From the NCBI RefSeq assembly GCF_000420165.1, contig NZ_ATUK01000017.1:53703-117702 (forward strand): a stretch of 64,000 bases of DNA. Reading direction: 5' to 3'. The stretch comes from Thioalkalivibrio sp. AKL19. Lineage in GTDB: Bacteria > Pseudomonadota > Gammaproteobacteria > Ectothiorhodospirales > Ectothiorhodospiraceae. The notes beneath the pieces are model-generated. The model was not told the DNA's origin. It saw nothing but the letters and a program-made list of their open reading frames with translations, and made no database searches. Each line of letters opens with the position of its first letter. The first letter of the stretch is position 1. Made by a program: the position numbers and the translations under genes. This document shows positions 10,738-18,686 of the stretch, piece by piece.

Positions 10738-11414
10738 CGCGGCCGACCCTCCGTTCGCGTGAACAGGGCGATGTCGCGCGCGGGCAGCGCGAGGGTGCAG
10801 TCCAGCCGTTCGGCGATCCAGTGCAGGCTCGCCGGTCCGTAAAAGGCGACATGGGTGGGGTCGCGGCGGTAATGCCAGCGGCGAAACCGGGACGCTACGG
10901 GCGGCCATTCGGTCATCACGGCGAGACGGCCGTGGGGGCGCAGGGCGTCCAGCATGGTCCGCAGCGATTTCATCGGGGCGTGCAGGTGCTCCAGCACCTC
11001 GGTACAGGTAACGAAGTCCCAGCCGCCATCGGGTGCGCGGGGCATTTCCGGGGCAAAGGCCGGGTCCCAGGTGTCCATGGTGTAGCCCTGCTGGCGCAGC
11101 AGGTTCGCCAGAACGGGCCGCGGCCCGCAACCCCAGTCGAGCCCATGGGCCGGGGGCGGCAACGCCGCGAGCAGTGGCGTGATCAGGCGCTGCAGGTGTT
11201 TCCGGTAGCCGGGATCATCGGGCCGGTTTTCGTGCGTGCGATAGTAGGCCCGTTCCACATCGCGCCGGGGCCAGGCGGCACGTTCGAGCGCGATCAGGCG
11301 GCACGCCAGGCAACGGCGATAGTCGCCGGGCGAGGCGTCGCCAATCCCGCGGTGGTGAAACGGCCGGCTGGTTGCCGCGCACAACGGACATGTCGTCGGG
11401 TCGGGCCCGCTCAT
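10734..11414 (-). CDS. Class I SAM-dependent methyltransferase with N-terminal Cys cluster
   Basis: 226 residues. The N-terminus has CPLC and CLAC pairs (residues roughly 8-45) that probably bind zinc. A Methyltransf_23-type Rossmann fold follows, with LDWGCGPRP (SAM-binding motif I), TCTEVLEHLHAP and a late HVAFYGPASL segment. Proteins of this form methylate small molecules or wall/polysaccharide precursors; the substrate is not deducible. The start ATG overlaps the upstream peptidase stop by four bases and the stop overlaps the MOSC gene start by four, so translation of the three genes is coupled. Confidence 0.82.
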   Translation of the reverse strand: MSGPDPTTCPLCAATSRPFHHRGIGDASPGDYRRCLACRLIALERAAWPRRDVERAYYRTHENRPDDPGYRKHLQRLITPLLAALPPPAHGLDWGCGPRPVLANLLRQQGYTMDTWDPAFAPEMPRAPDGGWDFVTCTEVLEHLHAPMKSLRTMLDALRPHGRLAVMTEWPPVASRFRRWHYRRDPTHVAFYGPASLHWIAERLDCTLALPARDIALFTRTEGRPR

Positions 11415-12097
11415 CGGCGCAGATACCGGAACCACGTGGCGATGTTCAGAAGGCTCATCAGCGATTGCGACAGGTAGGTGTAGGCGGCGGCCTTCAGGAT
11501 CCGCTCCGCATGGGAGTAGTCGGGCGGGTGCAGGTACTTTCCCTCGCGCAGTATGGGCATCGCACGGCGGAAGCTGGCGTCGAACTCGGTGGGCAGCGTG
11601 ATGAAGTGGACCAGCGCGGCGAGCCCCATGGACAGCACCCCGGCCAGCAGGAACAGGATCGCGGGCGCCGGATGCCGGGCGATAAGGGTGACGAAGGGGA
11701 TGGCGACCAGCAGCCAGGCGCCAATCTGCTGACCATACCCCGCGACGCAAACCAGGTAGCTGCGCATCCGGAGCGGGGCGTAGCCCTCGGCATGCTGCAA
11801 GGCGTGACCGACTTCGTGAGCGGCGACGGTGACGGCCGTGAGCGAGTGGCCGTCGTGGTTCTCGGGCGACAGGCGGATGGTGCGGGACTCCGGGTCGTAA
11901 TGATCCCCGTCCTTGGTGGTCTCGATCCTGACCTTGTGCAGTCCGTGCCGATCCAGGATATCGCGCGCCAGCTCGGCCCCATTACCCTCGTAGCGATCCG
12001 GGGGCTGGTGATATTTCCGCATGATATGGCGAACCCAGAGGCCCGGTGCCCAGGCCACGAGCAGCAAGAGGGGAGCGAGCAGGATCAACAGTCGCAT
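11411..12097 (-). CDS. Membrane-bound neutral zinc metallopeptidase (YugP/Zn_peptidase_2 family)
   Basis: 228 residues. The protein has an N-terminal membrane segment (LLILLAPLLLLVAW) and the zinc-protease motif HEVGHALQH. Two further hydrophobic segments follow (QIGAWLLVAIPFVTLIA; AILFLLAGVLSMGLAALVHF). The arrangement matches the YugP-like putative Zn-dependent neutral proteases, whose targets are mostly unknown. It is the first gene of a tightly overlapped operon with a methyltransferase and a MOSC protein. The ATG at 12097 is chosen because the signal-anchor begins right after it. An in-frame TTG six codons upstream is possible and no strong ribosome site decides between them. Confidence 0.85.
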   Translation of the reverse strand: MRLLILLAPLLLLVAWAPGLWVRHIMRKYHQPPDRYEGNGAELARDILDRHGLHKVRIETTKDGDHYDPESRTIRLSPENHDGHSLTAVTVAAHEVGHALQHAEGYAPLRMRSYLVCVAGYGQQIGAWLLVAIPFVTLIARHPAPAILFLLAGVLSMGLAALVHFITLPTEFDASFRRAMPILREGKYLHPPDYSHAERILKAAAYTYLSQSLMSLLNIATWFRYLRR

Positions 12098-12204
12098 GCG
12101 GCTATAGTGACCCAAATCCCCTCATGCCGGAAAGGGTCACCCCGCCCGGCGGGCGTCCATGTCGCCGCAGGGTCGTCGGCGAGCCAGTCGGGGCGCCGTA
12201 CCCA

Positions 12205-14517
12205 TCAGTCGTCGGCCTCGTCGTAATCGCCCTTGTGCTTCGGGTTCGGGCGGGCGCGGCGGTCGTCCGAGTAGTCGTGGTCGTCGCCCGCGTCCTCGGG
12301 GCCGGTCTCGAGGACGCGCAGGTTGGCGGCCGGCGCGGAGCCGTCCTTCTCCTGACCGAAGTAGATGGTCTGGTGCGGGAACGGGATCTCGATGCCGGCG
12401 GCGTCGAAGTGACGCTTGACCAGGCGGTTGAACGCGCGGCCCAGGCCGAACTGGGTGCCCGGCAGGGTCTTGATCCGGATCCGGACGTTGACCGAGCTGT
12501 CCGCCAGGGCGGTGACACCGTGCACCTCCATCTCGTCGAGGATGTTGGGCCCCTGGTCGGGGTCCAGTTTCAGTTCCTCGAAGGCCTCGCGCAGGCGCAC
12601 GATGACCTCGTCGATGTCCTCGCGATAGGCCACGCCGTATTCGCCCACGTGGTAGGCGAACTCGCGCATGTAGTTGGAGACCGCATCCACCGACGAGAAC
12701 GGGATCAGGTGATAGGTCCCGGAGAGGTCGCGTACGCCGAGCGAGCGGATGGTCAGGCGTTCCACCACGCCGGTTATGCCGGCGACCGTGACGACGTCAC
12801 CGACGTTGATGGCGTTCTCCAGCTGGATGAAGACGCCGGTGATCACGTCCTGGACCAGCTTCTGCGCCCCGAAACCGATCGCCAGACCGAGGACACCGGC
12901 ACCGGCCAGCAGCGGGCCGATGTTCACGCCGACCTCGGCCAGCACGATCATGGTGGTCATCACGATCAGCACGATGGCCATCGCATTGCGGAAGATCGTC
13001 AGCAGCGTGGCCTCGCGGGCGGTGGGACCGCCCGCCCCGGTATTGGGATTCATGCGGTGCTCGATCCAGCTGGCGAAGACCAGCCAGATCGCCAGGACGC
13101 CCAGCAGGATCAGTGCCACGGAGATCGCGGTGCCCAACACCGCCATGCCAATATCGGAGGCCAGCCAGGTGGTCAGGCTGAAGGCGCCCCAGGCGTCCGC
13201 GATCACTGCCAGCACGATCAGCAGGATCACCAGGCGCATCATCCGCAGTGCCTTCGGGATATACGAGTTCAGGCGCAGTTCCAGCGACGGGAATTTCTCC
13301 CGCGTCTCTTCGGGGACCCGAATCTGGCGGCCAATCAGCTGGGTCAGGAGATTGGCCACAAAGACGCCGACGAACGCAGCAAGCAGGGTCTGCCCGGTGG
13401 CCTTGGCCATGAAGGGCAGGGCGTCTTCCGGGCGGGTGATGCTGACCACGGCCAGGGCGAGGAAATAGACTAGGGCAATCCAGTGCCAGGACTTCGCGAG
13501 AAGCGTGGTCACGATGCGGGTGAAGGCGAACTCGGCGCGGATGGCGAGGGCCATCAGGCGGTCATGCACCCGCGTCCGGTTCTGCAGGATGATCACGGCG
13601 GCGTAGAGGAACGCCGTCAGCATCACGATCAGGCCCAGGGAGCGCCCGGCCTCGGAGGAGATCTGGTTGTTGGCGACCGGCACCAGCAGCAACAGGCCGT
13701 AGCCAATATAGCCCACGATACGGGCCAGCCAGGCATTCCAGTAGGCGGCCTCGTCCCCGGCCATGGGCAGCAGGCGCAGGCCGTGGTAGCGCGTGGCGAA
13801 GATCAGACGCAGGGCCGCCTTGGTGACTTCGATCAGGAGGAAGGCGTTGAGGAACAGCGAATGACGCGTGTTCATCTCGCCGGTATCGCCCAGCACGAAC
13901 AGCGCCAGCGCATAGCCGGCCAGCCAGGCGAGGATGACCACGAGGAAGTCGATGGCGGCCGCCAGGATCACGGCCGGAAGCGCCCGCATCAGGCGCATGT
14001 GTTCCGCGGCATTCAGCGCCCAGCGGTCGAGCGCCGTGAACAGCGGCGCGCCCATCCGGCGCAGCACCAGGAACACCGCCACGGTGAACACGATGATGAT
14101 GGCGAGATCGAGCACGGCCATTCCGAACACGGTCGGTTCGATCGCGCGAACGCGCTCGGCGATGTCCGTGGCGATGTCGTTCAGGGCGCGGACCTCGGCC
14201 ACGGTCCCTTCGGCCAGCGACTGGGTGAGCTGGGCAATCTGACGCGCGACGGATTCGCTGTCGCCGGTTTCGACCGGCAGGTCATCCGTGGCGGAGTCCT
14301 TCGCGCTGGAGCCGTCGCCGGAGCGCAGGGCCTCGAGCAGGTCTTCGCGCGCCTCCTCGTTCTCCAGCGCGTGGATGAGCATCTGGCGCAGATCGCTGCC
14401 GGAACCCTGCTGACCGGTGTCCTGTGCGGAAACGGCCCCGAGGGGCAGGATCAGTAGAAGGGCGAAAAGTACCAGCAGGCGGGAGAAGTCGATACGCGGC
14501 GCGCGCAGATGGGTCAC
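12205..14517 (-). CDS. Large MscS-family mechanosensitive ion channel
   Basis: 770 residues. A cleavable signal peptide (about residues 1-33, ending GAVSA) is followed by a periplasmic helical region and several transmembrane helices. The MscS core (GFGAQKLVQDVITGVFI) leads into the beta domain (NAINVGDVVTVAGITGVVER). The C-terminus is acidic and charged. It is of the YbiO/MscK-like large MscS class that protects against hypo-osmotic shock, fitting a salt-adapted cell. The start is GTG at 14517, decided by GGAGG at 14524-14528; the longer open frame upstream lacks coding character. It appears to be a single-gene unit. Confidence 0.9.
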   Translation of the reverse strand: MTHLRAPRIDFSRLLVLFALLLILPLGAVSAQDTGQQGSGSDLRQMLIHALENEEAREDLLEALRSGDGSSAKDSATDDLPVETGDSESVARQIAQLTQSLAEGTVAEVRALNDIATDIAERVRAIEPTVFGMAVLDLAIIIVFTVAVFLVLRRMGAPLFTALDRWALNAAEHMRLMRALPAVILAAAIDFLVVILAWLAGYALALFVLGDTGEMNTRHSLFLNAFLLIEVTKAALRLIFATRYHGLRLLPMAGDEAAYWNAWLARIVGYIGYGLLLLVPVANNQISSEAGRSLGLIVMLTAFLYAAVIILQNRTRVHDRLMALAIRAEFAFTRIVTTLLAKSWHWIALVYFLALAVVSITRPEDALPFMAKATGQTLLAAFVGVFVANLLTQLIGRQIRVPEETREKFPSLELRLNSYIPKALRMMRLVILLIVLAVIADAWGAFSLTTWLASDIGMAVLGTAISVALILLGVLAIWLVFASWIEHRMNPNTGAGGPTAREATLLTIFRNAMAIVLIVMTTMIVLAEVGVNIGPLLAGAGVLGLAIGFGAQKLVQDVITGVFIQLENAINVGDVVTVAGITGVVERLTIRSLGVRDLSGTYHLIPFSSVDAVSNYMREFAYHVGEYGVAYREDIDEVIVRLREAFEELKLDPDQGPNILDEMEVHGVTALADSSVNVRIRIKTLPGTQFGLGRAFNRLVKRHFDAAGIEIPFPHQTIYFGQEKDGSAPAANLRVLETGPEDAGDDHDYSDDRRARPNPKHKGDYDEADD

Positions 14518-14523
14518 GGCAAA

Positions 14524-14528
14524 CCTCC
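14524..14528 (-). promoter_or_regulatory. Ribosome binding site selecting the GTG start of the MscS-family gene
   Basis: GGAGG on the minus strand six bases before the GTG at 14517. There is no ATG nearby in frame, so this site decides the start. Confidence 0.75.
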
Positions 14529-14635
14529 ATGTCTGGGCGGGACATCCATGCGAGCCCCCGGTACGGTCAGTCAGTCCGAGGCAGTCTAATGGCTGGAAGT
14601 TCCGTGCCACAATTTCGGTGGCCTGCGCACAGGCT

Positions 14636-15358
14636 TTATTCCAGCAGCATCGGATCCAGCCAGGCGATGCCGAGCTGGGCCATCTGGCGCTCGACCCAGG
14701 CGATCCGGCGATCCAGCTGTGGTCCGGGTTGCACGGGGTTCATGCGGCCAGGGCTGGGCAGGATGGCGGCCAGGCGCGCGGACTGGTGGCGATCCAGCTC
14801 GGTGGCGGAGATCCCGAAGTAGTGTTGGGCGGCGTTCTCGATGCCGTAAATGCCGGGGCCCCATTCCGCCAGGTTCAGATAGATCTCGAGGATGCGCCGC
14901 TTCGGCCAGAGGGTTTCCATGCCGAAGGTGAATCCGGCCTCCAGCGTCTTGCGCACCCAGGAGCGGCCGTGCCACAGAAACAGGTTCTTGGCGGTTTGCT
15001 GGCTGATGGTGCTGGCGCCGCGCAGGCGTCCGCCGCGAACGTGATCGCCCAGCGCCTGGCGTACCGAGCCCCAGTCGAAGCCGCGGTGGTTGGGGAAGTG
15101 CTGGTCCTCGGCCGCGATGACGGCCAGCATCAGGTGGCGCGGCAGGTCGTCCAGGCGTTGCCAGTCCGGGCGCCGGTTGGAGGCGGTCTGCCAGTCGGTG
15201 GCCACCACCATGGCCATGCCGTAGGGCGGGTCGACCCGGGCAAAAAGCACCACCAGAGCGAACATCGCCCCGATTCCCAGTGCCAGGACGAATGCGGCCA
15301 GTCCGCCCGTCCAGTAGAGCAACCGGCGCAGCGGGCGGCGCTTGCGGCGAGGGGCCAT
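14636..15358 (-). CDS. mtgA: Monofunctional biosynthetic peptidoglycan transglycosylase
   Basis: 240 residues, the usual MtgA length. Polymerises lipid II into glycan strands at the inner membrane. A basic N-terminus (MAPRRKRRPLRRLLYW) leads into one transmembrane anchor and then the GT51 domain. The catalytic Glu lies in AVIAAEDQHFPNHRGFD. STISQQTAKNLFLW and RILEIYLNLAEWG are further GT51 motifs. No penicillin-binding transpeptidase domain is present. It is divergent from the small gene at 15598 across 239 bases in which I see no other gene. Confidence 0.95.
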   Translation of the reverse strand: MAPRRKRRPLRRLLYWTGGLAAFVLALGIGAMFALVVLFARVDPPYGMAMVVATDWQTASNRRPDWQRLDDLPRHLMLAVIAAEDQHFPNHRGFDWGSVRQALGDHVRGGRLRGASTISQQTAKNLFLWHGRSWVRKTLEAGFTFGMETLWPKRRILEIYLNLAEWGPGIYGIENAAQHYFGISATELDRHQSARLAAILPSPGRMNPVQPGPQLDRRIAWVERQMAQLGIAWLDPMLLE

Positions 15359-15597
15359 TAGCGCGCCCCCGCCGCGCGCGGCGGGCTGAAAGAGTCGGGT
15401 TTCTGGTTGTGGCGCTTCATGAGTCGCAAGGATAACGCCTGCGCGTGCCGGCCGGGATGGGTTTCGCGACGCGATTGGGTCCTGCGGTACCGTCCCGGTC
15501 GAACTGTTTGCCGGTTTCGTGGCCCAATGGCGGAGGGGTTGGGCGACCGACCCCGGAATCCGCCCCGCCAAGCCGACCATTCGCGAAGGAGAGAGCC

Positions 15598-15927
15598 ATG
15601 GACGTATTGCCCTATCGCTATGTCACACCGAGCGGCGAGGCCGTGTCCTTCGAATTTCGCCTGCACCCCGAGACCGGCTCCGCGGTGCGGGTACAGCAGT
15701 TGCTCGACCGCCTGACCGACACCCTGGACAACGAGATCGGTGTGCTTGGGGACACCTGCAACGGCGACGTACTCCAGGCCCTGGCGATGGCGCTCGCCGT
15801 GCGCACGGAGATGATCCCGGCCAACCCCGATATGACCCAGGGCCTCGCGCGGGATGTGGTGGAGCGTGCGCTCAAGTCGCTGAACGAGGCGCAGCACCAG
15901 CAGACCGGACCGGTGGGTCATGCCTGA
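15598..15927 (+). CDS. Small conserved-looking protein, function unknown
   Basis: 109 residues, soluble, no signal peptide, not recognised. It looks like a real gene because it has a strong AAGGAGAG at 15586-15592, the GC-rich codon pattern of its neighbours, and an 8-base overlap with the next gene. The protein begins MDVLPYRYVTPSGEAVSF, then a helical segment (RVQQLLDRLTDTLDNEI) and an amphipathic C-terminal helix. It heads a run of four overlapping or close small genes up to 17075. Confidence 0.72.
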   Translation: MDVLPYRYVTPSGEAVSFEFRLHPETGSAVRVQQLLDRLTDTLDNEIGVLGDTCNGDVLQALAMALAVRTEMIPANPDMTQGLARDVVERALKSLNEAQHQQTGPVGHA

Positions 15928-16333
15928 GCGCGACCCGGAACCGCAACCGCGGGACCCGGGACGGCCGATCGTGTTCTTCGACGGTGGGTGCCCCCTGTGC
16001 CGGCGGGAGATCGGGCATTACCAGCGCCTGGATACGGCCGATGCGATCGACTGGCGCGACATCCACGCCGATGCGGCGCCGCTCGCGCATTGGGGGATCA
16101 CCTGGGATCAGGCCATGCAGCGCATGCACGCCATCAGCCCCGGGGGTCGCATGCGCAGTGGTGCGTTTGCCTTCGTCCTGGTATGGCGGCATCTGCCGTA
16201 CTACCGCTGGCTGGGCGGCGTGCTGCACCGCCTGCCGCCGATCGTCTGGCTGATGGATCGCGTCTACAACGTGATTGCGCGTTATCGCTGGCGCTCGCGC
16301 TGCGACGACGGGGTCTGTCACCCGGATCGCTGA
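15920..16333 (+). CDS. DCC-family (DUF393) thiol-disulfide oxidoreductase-like protein
   Basis: 137 residues. The N-terminal [18 protein letters not shown] motif (D-x-x-C-x-x-C) defines the DUF393/DCC family, with a thioredoxin-like fold and presumed redox activity. The middle part contains [11 protein letters not shown] and a LPYYRWLG segment as in family members. It overlaps the upstream small gene by eight bases and lies 14 bases before a DUF2256 gene, suggesting one operon. The reaction and partner are unknown. Confidence 0.87.
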   Translation: MPERDPEPQPRDPGRPIVFFDGGCPLCRREIGHYQRLDTADAIDWRDIHADAAPLAHWGITWDQAMQRMHAISPGGRMRSGAFAFVLVWRHLPYYRWLGGVLHRLPPIVWLMDRVYNVIARYRWRSRCDDGVCHPDR

Positions 16334-16347
16334 CCGCATTCCCGGAT

Positions 16348-16500
16348 ATGGCGCAGGCCAAGCCGCATCTGCCGGAAAAGATCTGCGCGGTCTGCGGCCG
16401 GCCGTTTTCCTGGCGGAAGAAATGGGCGCGCTGCTGGCGAGAGGTGCGCTACTGTTCCGACGCCTGCGGGCGTCGCCGTACGAGGAAATTGGCGTCATGA
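16348..16500 (+). CDS. DUF2256 mini-protein with two Cys pairs
   Basis: Only 50 residues. It matches the DUF2256 pattern: [20 protein letters not shown] followed by [12 protein letters not shown], i.e. two CxxC/CxxxC pairs that could bind zinc. It is very basic. Genes of this family often sit near cryptochrome/photolyase or redox genes; here the neighbours are a DCC protein and a histidine phosphatase. Its stop overlaps the next ATG (ATGA), supporting a real translated gene. Function unknown. Confidence 0.83.
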   Translation: MAQAKPHLPEKICAVCGRPFSWRKKWARCWREVRYCSDACGRRRTRKLAS

Positions 16501-17075
16501 AACGCTCTGTATTCCCGGGGTTCTGGGTCGTGCTGGTGCTGGCGCTTGCGGCGCCGGTGGTGGCGGGTGATCGCGCGACGGAACGCGCGATTGCGGAGCA
16601 GTTGCAGGAGCCGTACCGCATCCTGCTGATGCGCCACGCCATCGCACCGGGGATTGGCGACCCCGCGGGTTTCGACGTCACGGACTGCGCCACCCAGCGC
16701 AATCTCTCCGACGAAGGCCGCGCGCAGGCCCGCGAGGCTGGCGAGCGCCTGCGGGCCGCCGGGCTGGATTCGATACGCGTGTTCGCGGGCCCCTGGTGCC
16801 GGAACCGGGATACCGCGAAGCTGCTGGGCTATGGAGAACCGGAGGTCCTGGAGGCGCTGGGCTCGGTTTTTCGCACCAATGCCCCGCATCGGGAGCGGCG
16901 TATGCGGGCGTGGCGGGAACACCTGGCGGAGGAATACCGGCAGGCGGCGGGGCCTGCGGTCTACGTGACCCACCGGGCGAACATCATGGAGCTGAGTGGC
17001 CGCAGCATTGGCGCGGGGGCGATGCTCGTCGTCGAGATCGACCCGCAGGGCAACGCCCGGCCTGTGACTCAATAG
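16497..17075 (+). CDS. Exported histidine phosphatase superfamily protein
   Basis: 192 residues. A signal peptide ([12 protein letters not shown]...APVVAG) is followed by a histidine-phosphatase fold. [10 protein letters not shown] carries the phosphorylated His in place of the usual [20 protein letters not shown] is the following conserved helix, and the second active-site His is in [11 protein letters not shown]. It probably acts in the periplasm on a phosphorylated small molecule; the substrate is unknown. The ATG overlaps the DUF2256 stop. It is convergent with the TolC-like gene, with 45 bases between stops and no strong hairpin. Confidence 0.85.
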   Translation: MKRSVFPGFWVVLVLALAAPVVAGDRATERAIAEQLQEPYRILLMRHAIAPGIGDPAGFDVTDCATQRNLSDEGRAQAREAGERLRAAGLDSIRVFAGPWCRNRDTAKLLGYGEPEVLEALGSVFRTNAPHRERRMRAWREHLAEEYRQAAGPAVYVTHRANIMELSGRSIGAGAMLVVEIDPQGNARPVTQ

Positions 17076-17120
17076 CCGCGCGGCCTGACCGGGGTCTCGT
17101 TGGCCCTTGGGCTCCTCGCG

Positions 17121-18686
17121 CTACAGGCGAATCTCCACGCGCTCGGCGCCCGGGGCGTCGATGCCGCGGTGCAGCAGCAGGGTGCCGCTGGCATTGAGCA
17201 GTTCGGTGCTCAACTGGCGGAAACGCACCACCGTCTCGGTCAGGTTCAGGCGGCTCTCCAGCAGGTCGCGCTGGGCCTGGGAGACGGCCAGCGCGGTCCC
17301 GGCGCCGACGCGGAAGCGCGTCTGTTCCACCCGCAGCAGCTCTTCCTGCAACTCGACGGTTTCCTTCTGTGCCTGAATTTGTTCGCGGATGCGGGCCGCG
17401 TCGAACCAGCGCGCACGGACGTCCTCGATTGCCAGCTGTTCAATATTGGCGAGGGTCTCCTGGATCTGCAGGCGCGTCAGACGGGCGCGGGTGTGTTGCG
17501 CCTCGGCCGCGCGGTTGCCGATCGGCATGTCGAAGCGCAGGCCGGCCGCCAGGTCATAGCCGTCGCCCTGGCTGGCGCGGAAGGTCTGGCCGAAGGTTTC
17601 GGCATAGCCGGACTGACCAACGGTCACAAAGAAGTCCAGGCGTGGCAGTAGTCCGTTACGGGTGCGGATGACCTCCAGCTCGTCGCGTTGCACGCGCAGC
17701 CGGGTCTCGTTGAGGTCGGCGCGGTGATCGCGGGCGAGAGCGACATAGGTATCCAGCGGCTCGAGGTGGTAGCGCTGCAGATCCGGCTCCGAACGGGCCT
17801 CCAGGCGGGTATCCCACAGATCGCCGTCCCCCTGCAACAGGCGAGCCAGCGCATCCTGTGCGAGGGCTCGTTCGCTGCGGGCATCGATCAGGCCCTGGCG
17901 GCGCAGTGCCATCTCGGCGCGGGCCGAGACGGCCTCGGTCTCCGGGCGGTCTCCGGCACGGATACGGCGTTCTGTCTCGTCAAGCTGCTGGCTTGCGACG
18001 GCCAGGGCCTCCTCGAAGATCGCTATCTGTTCGTCGGCCAGTACGAGGTCCCAGTAGCGGCTTTCCACATCGGTGATCAGTTGTTCGACGAACCCGCGCA
18101 CCTCGTATTCCGAGGCCTCCACGTCCAGGCTGGCCTGCCGCAGGCGCACCAGGTTGGACTCGATCCGCCCTCCGCGCAGTAATGCCTGAGTCAGGCTCAG
18201 GCCGGCGCGGGTGGTGTATTCGCTCTGGTCTTGAAAAGAGCTGTTGGCACGAGAGCTGCGAACGGACAAGGTTAGGTCAGTGCCAGTCGGCAGGGACTGT
18301 TGCAATCCGACTTGGCCCCGTCTTTCGCTAAAGAAGGAATCCCGTGTAAAGCCCTCGGATTCATCAGTCTCGCGGTCGCGATAGATATCGATGTCGGCAA
18401 ATAGCGCAGGGTCGAAAACCGCACGTTCCTGAACCTCAAAGGTACCGGCGATTGCAGTTTGCAGTCGCTCGGCCCGCAGGCCTCGGTTGCCTTCCAGGGC
18501 GCGCGCTACCGCTTCTTCAAGAGATAGGCTCTCTTCTGCCACTTCGTTGCGGGCGAACGGGCGTTGTTCCAGCAATTCTTCGGCGGACAGCGTCAGACGC
18601 AGGCCGTCATCGGTCGAGTCCTCTCCGTTGGCCGTTGCGGTCAGTGCCAGGATGAAGAGCGGAAGGGCAGGGGTAAGGCTACGCAT
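17121..18686 (-). CDS. TolC-family outer-membrane efflux channel
   Basis: 521 residues. A signal peptide (MRSLTPALPLFILALTATANG) is followed by two repeated outer-membrane efflux protein (OEP) halves with long helices and beta strands, as in TolC/OprM. SLEEAVARALEGNRGLRAE is the typical first OEP helix. It is the third gene of an RND efflux operon, overlapping the pump gene by eight bases if the ATG at 18686 is used. An ATG 30 bases upstream is possible but would place ten residues before the signal peptide. It forms the outer-membrane exit duct for the adjacent RND pump. Whether it also serves the type I secretion genes near 55-58 kb is open. Confidence 0.92.
   Translation of the reverse strand: MRSLTPALPLFILALTATANGEDSTDDGLRLTLSAEELLEQRPFARNEVAEESLSLEEAVARALEGNRGLRAERLQTAIAGTFEVQERAVFDPALFADIDIYRDRETDESEGFTRDSFFSERRGQVGLQQSLPTGTDLTLSVRSSRANSSFQDQSEYTTRAGLSLTQALLRGGRIESNLVRLRQASLDVEASEYEVRGFVEQLITDVESRYWDLVLADEQIAIFEEALAVASQQLDETERRIRAGDRPETEAVSARAEMALRRQGLIDARSERALAQDALARLLQGDGDLWDTRLEARSEPDLQRYHLEPLDTYVALARDHRADLNETRLRVQRDELEVIRTRNGLLPRLDFFVTVGQSGYAETFGQTFRASQGDGYDLAAGLRFDMPIGNRAAEAQHTRARLTRLQIQETLANIEQLAIEDVRARWFDAARIREQIQAQKETVELQEELLRVEQTRFRVGAGTALAVSQAQRDLLESRLNLTETVVRFRQLSTELLNASGTLLLHRGIDAPGAERVEIRL

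Noticed and set aside
12046..13473. A 475-codon plus-strand open frame opposite the MscS-family gene
   Set aside because: Repetitive Gly/Asp/His translation, no ribosome site, opposite a clear channel gene.
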